From the NCBI RefSeq assembly GCF_029978005.1, contig NZ_JARKOZ010000004.1, positions 1 through 56,258 on the forward strand: a stretch of DNA of 56,258 bases. The letters are read 5' to 3'. The notes under the pieces are model-generated. The model was not told the origin of the DNA. It saw only the letters and a program-made list of their open reading frames with translations, and made no database searches. This stretch comes from Solidesulfovibrio sp. (GTDB lineage: Bacteria > Desulfobacterota > Desulfovibrionia > Desulfovibrionales > Desulfovibrionaceae). The position numbers and the translations under genes were made by a program. Positions 49,838-56,258 of this stretch are shown piece by piece (the stretch's first letter is position 1; each line of letters opens with the position of its first letter).

Positions 49838-51148
49838 CTATTTCCCGCCTGATTCCTTGAATGCGCCGGGTTCGATGCCGAGTTTCTTCACCCGGTGCCA
49901 CAGGCTGCGTTCCTTGATGCCGAGCATTGCCGCGGCCCGGGCCTGCACCCCGGACGTGCGCGCCAGGGCCGCCTCGATCAGCGACCGTTCGTAGCCGGCC
50001 AAAAGCGTGTCGAGGTCGCGATCCTGGCCGGCGGCGCAGGCGTTCTGGCTCGTGCCTCCAACCAAAGCCGGCAGATGCGACGGCTCCACCGGACCGTCGC
50101 CGGCCAGGACCGAGGCCCGCTCCATGGCGTTTTTAAGCTCCCGCACGTTGCCCGGCCAGCCGTGGGCGAGCAGCCCCTGCAACGCCTCCACGGACAGCGT
50201 CGCCCCGGGCCGCAGGGCGTCCAGGAAGCGGCCGGCCAGCAGGGCGATGTCCTCGCGCCGTTCCCGCAAGGGCGGCAGGCGCAGCGGAAAGACGTTGAGC
50301 CGGTGGTAGAGGTCCTCACGAAAGCGTCCGTCCGCGATCATGGCCGGCAGGTCGCGATGGGTGGCGGCCACGATGCGCACGTCCACGGCCAGGCCGCGCC
50401 CGTCGCCGCCCACGCGCTCCACCAACCGCGTCTCCAGGACGCGCAGGATCTTGGCTTGCGTTTCAAGCGGCATGTCGCCGATCTCGTCAAGCAGGAGCGT
50501 GCCGCCGCCCGCCTGCTCGAACCGGCCGCGCTTTTTGGCGTGGGCCCCGGTGAAGGCCCCCTTCTCGTGGCCGAACAGCTCGCTTTCGAGCAGCCCCTCG
50601 GGGATGGCGGCGCAGTTGACGGCCACGAACGGCCCCTGCCCCCGGGCGCTCTTGGCGTGGATGGCCCGGGCCACGAGTTCCTTGCCCGTGCCCGACTCGC
50701 CGAGCACGAGCACCGTGGCGTTCGTGGCCGCGACCTTGAGGATGCGCGAAAAAACGCCGCGCATGGCCCGGCTCTCGCCCACCATGTCGGGGAACTGCAC
50801 CCGGGCGTCGAGCTTGCCGAGGACCTCGGCCATCTGGTCGGCCACCAGGCCCAGGCGGTCGAATTCCCCAAGGGGCTTCGGCGGCGCGGTGGCGGCGGTC
50901 GCGGGCAGAACCGGCGGCGTGGCCGAAAGCAGCCGCCTGATGGGGCGAAGGGCCACGAGCACGAAGACCGCAGCCACGCCGGCCACGGCCAGCCCGGCGG
51001 CCACGGCCGGAACGAGGATGCCGTGAGGAGCGAAGGTTCCAGGGAAAAAGCGGGGAAGCCAGTCGGCGCACAATACGGCCAACGTGGCCACGCCCCCCAG
51101 GATGACGGGCACGAGCACCGCCAGACTCGGTTCGAATCGCCGCCGCAT
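49838..51148 (-). CDS. Membrane-anchored sigma-54-dependent activator
   Basis: A 436-aa bacterial enhancer-binding protein. Two N-terminal TM segments ([22 protein letters not shown] and [22 protein letters not shown]) replace the usual receiver domain. Then come a short HAMP-like linker, the AAA+ core with [28 protein letters not shown] (the sigma-54 contact loop) and [10 protein letters not shown], and a Fis-type HTH ([27 protein letters not shown]). It probably controls the pilin genes. The ATG at 51148 has GAGG upstream; ATG 51202 is the longer alternative. Confidence 0.88.
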   Translation of the reverse strand: MRRRFEPSLAVLVPVILGGVATLAVLCADWLPRFFPGTFAPHGILVPAVAAGLAVAGVAAVFVLVALRPIRRLLSATPPVLPATAATAPPKPLGEFDRLGLVADQMAEVLGKLDARVQFPDMVGESRAMRGVFSRILKVAATNATVLVLGESGTGKELVARAIHAKSARGQGPFVAVNCAAIPEGLLESELFGHEKGAFTGAHAKKRGRFEQAGGGTLLLDEIGDMPLETQAKILRVLETRLVERVGGDGRGLAVDVRIVAATHRDLPAMIADGRFREDLYHRLNVFPLRLPPLRERREDIALLAGRFLDALRPGATLSVEALQGLLAHGWPGNVRELKNAMERASVLAGDGPVEPSHLPALVGGTSQNACAAGQDRDLDTLLAGYERSLIEAALARTSGVQARAAAMLGIKERSLWHRVKKLGIEPGAFKESGGK

Positions 51149-51279
51149 GCCGCCTCGCAGCTTGACGCCTCGCGCAAAAGCCCAACGGGGCACGCCAACC
51201 ATATGACTGTCGCGAAAGAATGCATCCGGTTACACGGCGAGGTTCAAGCACTCACCGCCGATGCGGTCGAACGGCCGCC

Positions 51280-52509
51280 TCAATGCCGCAACGCCACTTG
51301 CGACATGTCCCACATGGGAAGGAAAATGGCCAGCGCGAAAAAGCCCACCACTCCGGCCAGCCCCACGATGAGGATCGGGCCCAGGGCGTCGGACAGGCGC
51401 TTGACCGCATAGCTGACCTCGGCGTCGTAGTGCTCGCTGATGGCCGAGAGCATCTCGTCGAGGTTGCCCGACTCCTCGCCCACGGCCACCATGGTCACCA
51501 CCATGGGCGTGAAGTACTTGGCCCGGGCCAGGGGCGCGGCCAAGCCCTGGCCGGTGCGGATGAGGTCCTGGATGCGGCGGAACTCCTTGGCGATGGCCGC
51601 GTTGCCGATGGTGCCGACGAGGATGTCGATGGTGGTCAGGACCGGCACGCCGCTGGCCTGCAGGATGGAGAAGATGGAGGCGAAGCGCGACATGGCCGCC
51701 TTGCGAAAGAGCATGCCGATGACGGGGATGTGCAGGAAGAAGGCGTCACGAGTGACTTTTCCGTTCTCGGTCTTGAACCAGAAGTACAGGGACGTCACCA
51801 CGGCGGCGCTTACGGCCAGCAATACGTACCAGTATTTGGTGATGAGGATGTTGAGGTCGATGGCCACCTGCGTGGGCCAGGGCAGGGCCACCTTGGCGTT
51901 GGCGAAAATCTGGGCGAAGACCGGCACCACGAAAGTCAGCAGCACGAAAAAGGCCACGGCCAGGGCAATGACCACGGTGATGGGATATTGCAGGGCCGAG
52001 CGGATGTCCGAGTGGACCTGGTGCTCGTGGGAGATGATGTAGATGAGGCGGTCAAGCACCTGGGGCAGCGCGCCGGCCGCCTCGCCGGCCCGCACCATGC
52101 TCACGTAGAGGTCGGAAAAGACCTTGCCGTGCCTGGCCAGGGCGTCGGAAATGGTGGAACCCTTCTTCACGTCGTCGGACATCTGCGTGCAGATGTGGCG
52201 CAGCTTGGGATTCTCGGTCTGCTGTTCGAGAACGCGCAGAATCTCCAGCATGGACAGGCCCGCGCCGAGCATGGTGCGGAACTGCTTGGTGAAAAGGATG
52301 AGCTCCTGGGTCTTGACCCGGCCGAAGGAGAATCCGGGGGAGGCGCTCGCCCCGCCGCCGGGGACGGCGCCCCCGCCGCGCTGGACCGAGACCGGAATGT
52401 AGCCCATGGCGGCCAGGCGGTTCTTCGCCGCGTCCGGGCTTTCCGCCTCGAGTGTTCCGGTCACGGTGTTGCCGGCTTCGTTGATGGCCTGGTAGCTGTA
52501 CTGGGGCAC
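51280..52509 (-). CDS. pilC: PilC/GspF inner-membrane platform protein
   Basis: A 409-aa polytopic platform protein. It has the N-terminal MPQYSYQAINEAGNTVTGTLEAES domain and two repeats of the T2SSF domain: FTKQFRTMLGAGLSMLEILRVLEQQ and FASIFSILQASGVPVLTTIDIL. Three TM segments fit the family. It starts with GTG at 52509 with AAGGAG upstream. It lies 24 bases after the ATPase gene and should couple ATPase motion to pilin insertion. Confidence 0.95.
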   Translation of the reverse strand: MPQYSYQAINEAGNTVTGTLEAESPDAAKNRLAAMGYIPVSVQRGGGAVPGGGASASPGFSFGRVKTQELILFTKQFRTMLGAGLSMLEILRVLEQQTENPKLRHICTQMSDDVKKGSTISDALARHGKVFSDLYVSMVRAGEAAGALPQVLDRLIYIISHEHQVHSDIRSALQYPITVVIALAVAFFVLLTFVVPVFAQIFANAKVALPWPTQVAIDLNILITKYWYVLLAVSAAVVTSLYFWFKTENGKVTRDAFFLHIPVIGMLFRKAAMSRFASIFSILQASGVPVLTTIDILVGTIGNAAIAKEFRRIQDLIRTGQGLAAPLARAKYFTPMVVTMVAVGEESGNLDEMLSAISEHYDAEVSYAVKRLSDALGPILIVGLAGVVGFFALAIFLPMWDMSQVALRH

Positions 52510-52533
52510 GAAAGCTCCTTTACGGGCGACGGC

Positions 52534-54240
52534 TTACAGCATGACCGCCGAGGAGGCCTCCTCGAAGGTGGTCTTGCCTTCGAGGATCTTGAGGCGCGCG
52601 TCGTCCTCCAGGAGCTTGAGCCGGCCGGTGTCCGCGGCGAAACGGCTAATCTCCCGCGAGGTGGCCCGCTTGTTGATCATCTCCTGGATTTCCTCGTCGA
52701 TGACCAGGATCTCGTAAAGCCCCACGCGCCCCTTGAAGCCCGAATCGCCGCACAGGTAGCAGCCCCGGCCGCGCATGAAGGTGGCCCCCTGCGCGCCCTC
52801 CAGGTTCCAGAAGCGCAGCACCTCGGGCTTGGGGGTGTAGGGCTCGGCGCAGTTGGGGCAGATGCGCCGCACCAGGCGCTGGGCGATGGATACGTTGAGC
52901 ACCGAGGCCACGAGAAAGGGCTCGATGCCCATGTCCATGAGGCGCATGACCGCGCCGGCGGCGTCGTTGGTGTGCACGGTGGAGAGCACCTTGTGGCCGG
53001 TGAGCGCCGCCTGGGTGGCGATGGCCGCGGTCTCGGCATCGCGTATCTCGCCCACGAGCACCACGTCCGGATCCTGACGCAGGGTGGAGCGCAGGGCGCT
53101 GGCGAAGGTCATGCCGGCCCGGCGGTTGAGCTGCACCTGGCGCACGCCCTCCATGCGGTACTCGACCGGGTCCTCCAGGGTGATGACGTTGATATCCGGC
53201 CGGCTGATCTCGCGCAGGAGCGCGAAGAGCGTGGTCGACTTACCCGAGCCCGTGGGGCCGGTGGCCAGGAACATGCCGTAGGGCTTGTCCACCACCAGCC
53301 GGATCTTGGCCAAGTCCTCGGCGGAAAGGCCCATGTCGGCCAACAGCATGCCGCCGGCGCTCATGTCGAGCAGACGCAGAACCAGGTTCTCGCCGTGGAT
53401 GGTGGGCAGGGTCGAGACGCGAATGTTGATCTCGCGCTTGTCGATGGCCACGGTGAAGCGGCCGTCCTGGGGCACGCGGCTGACGGCGATGTCGAGGTTG
53501 GCCAGGATTTTTATGCGCGAGACGATGGGCAGGATCATGGGCTTGGGCGGCGAGGGCACGGCCTTGAGCTTGCCGTCGATGCGCATGCGGATCTGCACCT
53601 GGTCGCGCTCGGGGCTGATGTGCACGTCGCTGGCCCCTTCGCGCACGGCCTGGGAGAGCAGAGAATTGACGAAGCGCACCACCGGGGCCTCGCCGGCCAT
53701 GTCCTCCAGGGAGCTGACCTGCACGTCGCCCGAGCGGTCCTCGGTCTTGACGTCGTCCTCGCGCATGTCCTCGATGCTGTCGAGGACGCCCTCGATGCCG
53801 AGCCCCATGCCGTAGATGGCGCTGGTCAGGTAGCCGAGCTCGCGCTCGGTGCAGATGACCGGCTCCACCTCGCAGTTCTTGTAGATCTCGATGTCCTCGA
53901 TGGCGCTGATGTCCAGCGGATCGGGCATGGCCACGCGGATGAGGTTGCCGGACTTGGAAAGCGGCACGAGCTTGGAACGCAACGCCATCTCGGCCGGGAT
54001 AAGCGAGGCCAGGTGGCTGTCCACCGGAAAGCGTTCCGGGGTGTACTTGGCCAGGCCCATCTGCCGGCTGATCAGGTCGACGATGTCGGATTCCTTGACC
54101 GTGCCGTCGCGCACGAGCTGCTGGCCGAGCTTGAGCCCGCCGCGTTTGCCCGCGGCCAGGGCCTGGCGCAGCTTGTCCTCGGAGACGAGTCCGGCGGCGA
54201 CGAGCATCTCGCCGAGCCTGAGGCGTTTTCTTGGCTCCAT
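52534..54240 (-). CDS. pilB: PilB/GspE assembly ATPase
   Basis: A 568-aa hexameric extension ATPase. The N-terminal T2SSE_N domain (LGEMLVAAGLVSEDKLRQAL) is followed by the ATPase core: Walker A GPTGSGKSTT, Asp box ITLEDPVEYRM, Walker B DPDVVLVGEIRDAET and His box TVHTNDA. A tetracysteine zinc site (CPNC...CYLC) is present, as in GspE/PilB. It drives pilin polymerisation at PilC. No PilT retraction ATPase gene is seen in the window, so the system could be a secretion-type pseudopilus. Confidence 0.95.
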   Translation of the reverse strand: MEPRKRLRLGEMLVAAGLVSEDKLRQALAAGKRGGLKLGQQLVRDGTVKESDIVDLISRQMGLAKYTPERFPVDSHLASLIPAEMALRSKLVPLSKSGNLIRVAMPDPLDISAIEDIEIYKNCEVEPVICTERELGYLTSAIYGMGLGIEGVLDSIEDMREDDVKTEDRSGDVQVSSLEDMAGEAPVVRFVNSLLSQAVREGASDVHISPERDQVQIRMRIDGKLKAVPSPPKPMILPIVSRIKILANLDIAVSRVPQDGRFTVAIDKREINIRVSTLPTIHGENLVLRLLDMSAGGMLLADMGLSAEDLAKIRLVVDKPYGMFLATGPTGSGKSTTLFALLREISRPDINVITLEDPVEYRMEGVRQVQLNRRAGMTFASALRSTLRQDPDVVLVGEIRDAETAAIATQAALTGHKVLSTVHTNDAAGAVMRLMDMGIEPFLVASVLNVSIAQRLVRRICPNCAEPYTPKPEVLRFWNLEGAQGATFMRGRGCYLCGDSGFKGRVGLYEILVIDEEIQEMINKRATSREISRFAADTGRLKLLEDDARLKILEGKTTFEEASSAVML

Positions 54241-54264
54241 GGTGCGTTTCCGACCTTTTCCCGC

Positions 54265-56258
54265 CTACTCGCCAAGTGAAAGGGCGTCCGCCGGGACGGC
54301 CGACCGGGCCACGAGTCCCCGATCGGGACGGCTCTCGGCCACCTGTCGGCCGGGCAAGGGACGAAACGCCGGCGCGACCACGCCGTCGGCCTCGCCGAGG
54401 TCCGTGTAGTAGACCGTGCCCTCCGGGAAGCCTCCGAGCAGCACCGCCCGGCCGGAGAGTTCCGGCGGCAGCACGGTCATGGCCGCCTGGGCGCTGGCCT
54501 GGCTGGGGAAAAGCGCCGCGATCACCACGTCGAAGCGCGTGCCGGATTCGGGGTGGCTGGTGCAGAAAAGCGACAACGACAGGTTCTGACGATCCTTGAC
54601 CGTCGATATGAGCGCGAAGCCCTTTTCCAGGCTGTCCACGGAGCCGACCTTCACGAGGTACGACCCGGCGGGCGGGGCCTTGGTTTCGATGACCGGATAG
54701 ACGATGGATTCGCCGGCCCGGACGCGGGTGATGTCCAGGCCGGGGTTGGCCTTGGCGAGCCTGGCCAGCACGGTCCGGTTGCCGCTGCCGTAGACCCGGG
54801 CCGCCAGCCGGCTCGCCGACCAGCCCGGGCGCACCACCGAGGCGCCGAGGCGACCGTCCGCCTCGGGCGCGACCTGGACGGCGGCCGCCTTGGCCGCGCG
54901 GACGCCGGGAAGCGGCGCTTCGGGCAAGGTCGGCGGCGCGGCCGGCGCGCCGGCGGGCAGGGGCAGGGCCGGCAGTCCGTCCTCGCTGGTCACGACGATG
55001 ACCTGCTCCCTGGTTTCCGGGGCCACGGCGGCGGCGGCCAGGTCCAGGGCCGCGCCGAGGGCCTCGTTTTGCGGCATGGGCGCGGCCGACGCGGGCGCGG
55101 CCGGCCGGGCGGCAGGCGAAGAAGCATGGGCGGAAGCCGGCGTGGGCGCGACGACCGGGCGCGCCTTGGGCGCTTGCGTGGCGGCAGCGGCGGCAGACGC
55201 GGCGGCGACAGTTTCCGGCTCGGCCGGCGCGGCGACGACTGTCGCGGCTAAAGCCGACGCTTCCGGCACGACCGGCGCGGGCGTTTTGGGCACGACCCCG
55301 GCGGCGGCCACGGGCTTGGAGGTCTCCTCGGCCGCCTCGGCCAGTGACGCGGCCTCGGGCGCGGCCGGGCTGGGCGCCACAGCCGGGGCCGGAGCCGACG
55401 CGGCGACCTCCGGGGAGGCCGGCGCCACGGTCAGGCCGAGGGGCGCCCGACCCTGCCGGGCCAGGTCCAGAAGCCTTTGGGGCATGGCGGAAAAGTTCGG
55501 GCCGGAAAGGCCGTAGCCGGCCGCGCCGACGAGGGCGGCGCAGGCGCAGGCCGCCGCCGCGCGGCGCAGCCACACGCCCGTGGCCCCCCGGGACTCCCGG
55601 GCGGCCCGGCCCACCAGGCCCCAGCCGATGCGCCGTTTGCTCAGCCCCACGGCCAGCAGCATGGACAGGTGGCAAAGCCGCACGATCTTGCGGGGATAGC
55701 CCTTGGTCAGGCGGTGGATGCGGCGCATGGCCAGGGGGGTGAAGACGTTCGGGGCGACGCCGTCCGGCGCGCACCGGGCCAGGCGCGTCTCGATCATGCG
55801 CCGGGTCTGCCGGCGGTCCAGCGGCAGCAGGCGGTAGCGGAAGTTCACCCGGTCGTCGAGGTTGGGTCGGGCGGCCAGCACGTCCTCGAACTCGTTCTGG
55901 GCGAACATGACGATTTGCAGCAACTTGTGGGTGTTGGTCTCGAAGTTGAGCAGCTCGCGCAAAAGCTCCAGACATTCCGGGGTGATTTTTTGCCCTTCGT
56001 CCACGATCAGCGCCACGATGCGGCTGCCGTCGGCGCTTTTGACCAGAAGCGAGGCCTTGAGCGCGTCCTTGATCGGGCCGGCGTCGCGGCCGAGCCCGGC
56101 CGCGTCCACGCCGAAAAGCCGGCACAAGGCGAGGAGGAACTCCACGGGCGTGGGGTGGTAGGGATCGTCGAGGAAATAGACCTCGATGGCGGGGTCGGCG
56201 GCGAGAATGCGCGTGAGCTCGCGACCGAGCGTGGTCTTGCCGGTGCCGACCTCGCCGA
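54265..56258 (-). CDS. GspA/ExeA-like ATPase with LysM/SPOR-like C-terminus (partial)
   Basis: At least 664 residues; the 5' end is outside the window. The N-terminal AAA part shows Walker A (GEVGTGKTT near 56235-56258), IVALIVDEGQKI (Walker B) and NFRYRLLPL, as in ExeA/GspA, which inserts the secretin through peptidoglycan. A TM segment at about 55510-55570 follows. Then comes a long Ala/Pro-rich periplasmic linker, a LysM-like stretch (SASRLAARVYGSGNRTVLARLAKANPG) and a SPOR-like domain. The gene sits 24 bases upstream of pilB on the same strand. Confidence 0.8.
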   Translation of the reverse strand, partial: GEVGTGKTTLGRELTRILAADPAIEVYFLDDPYHPTPVEFLLALCRLFGVDAAGLGRDAGPIKDALKASLLVKSADGSRIVALIVDEGQKITPECLELLRELLNFETNTHKLLQIVMFAQNEFEDVLAARPNLDDRVNFRYRLLPLDRRQTRRMIETRLARCAPDGVAPNVFTPLAMRRIHRLTKGYPRKIVRLCHLSMLLAVGLSKRRIGWGLVGRAARESRGATGVWLRRAAAACACAALVGAAGYGLSGPNFSAMPQRLLDLARQGRAPLGLTVAPASPEVAASAPAPAVAPSPAAPEAASLAEAAEETSKPVAAAGVVPKTPAPVVPEASALAATVVAAPAEPETVAAASAAAAATQAPKARPVVAPTPASAHASSPAARPAAPASAAPMPQNEALGAALDLAAAAVAPETREQVIVVTSEDGLPALPLPAGAPAAPPTLPEAPLPGVRAAKAAAVQVAPEADGRLGASVVRPGWSASRLAARVYGSGNRTVLARLAKANPGLDITRVRAGESIVYPVIETKAPPAGSYLVKVGSVDSLEKGFALISTVKDRQNLSLSLFCTSHPESGTRFDVVIAALFPSQASAQAAMTVLPPELSGRAVLLGGFPEGTVYYTDLGEADGVVAPAFRPLPGRQVAESRPDRGLVARSAVPADALSLGE

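Overview
This 56.3-kb window is chromosomal DNA of a GC-rich Gram-negative bacterium. The codon use, the cytochrome bd/menaquinone genes, the double-cache chemoreceptor, the RsbU-type phosphatase and the pilus/type II secretion-like genes suggest a Desulfovibrionaceae-type (Solidesulfovibrio/Desulfovibrio-like) sulfate reducer. That assignment is inference; no rRNA or marker gene is present.

Left host segment (1-5.8 kb): a methyl-accepting chemotaxis protein, an SH3-type lipoprotein, a small periplasmic Cys-rich protein, a 2-Cys peroxiredoxin and an acyltransferase-3 membrane protein. They are followed by the displaced 3' half of a tRNA-Leu gene that still carries its own terminator.

Integrated element (about 5,852-19,822, 13.96 kb): an integrative mobilizable element (IME) inserted into tRNA-Leu(UAA). 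It supplied a new tRNA 3' half with a different variable arm. From left to right it carries integrase arm-type sites, an mqsRA toxin-antitoxin pair, an AlpA-like regulator, a DUF3987 replication-type protein with tandem and inverted repeats at its 3' end, a candidate oriT, and a ColE1-type mobilization set in which mobB and mobD are nested in another frame inside the relaxase gene. Next comes an AT-richer cargo: an SMC/ABC-type ATPase with a zinc ribbon, a winged-helix-like middle protein and a PD-(D/E)XK nuclease in one overlapping operon, facing a convergent SPPY-type DNA methyltransferase. I read this four-gene set as a restriction/defence system of ABC-three-component style; it is the best candidate for an undescribed system here. 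A truncated paralogue, the tyrosine integrase, a HAD hydrolase, a DUF6915-like zinc-ribbon protein, a small membrane protein and the second arm-site cluster finish the element.

Right host segment, part 1 (19.9-41.8 kb): a phosphodiesterase-like protein, a UvrD/PcrA helicase, an RsbU-type PP2C phosphatase, a 57-aa four-Cys protein, a response regulator preceded by a 12-C tract, a cytochrome b5-DUF2231 fusion and a PAS histidine kinase. Then come a UbiA prenyltransferase with cydAB, two SAM methyltransferases (one UbiE/MenG), a MATE exporter, an orphan zinc-ribbon ParA with a ribbon-helix-helix-like partner, a polysaccharide deacetylase, an MltB-type transglycosylase, a nucleoside-recognition (Gate) membrane protein, a lipoprotein, an AhpD-like protein and an SLT transglycosylase.

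Right host segment, part 2 (41.8-56.3 kb): a minus-strand pilus/pseudopilus locus. In transcription order it holds a GspA/ExeA-like ATPase (truncated by the window), GspE/PilB, GspF/PilC, a membrane-anchored sigma-54 activator, a pilin, another prepilin, a GT-C/TPR membrane protein, three minor prepilins, a large AT-rich repeat-rich pilin-like protein and a pilin-like protein carrying an L-type lectin domain. This looks like a complete small fibre-assembly system ending in candidate adhesins.
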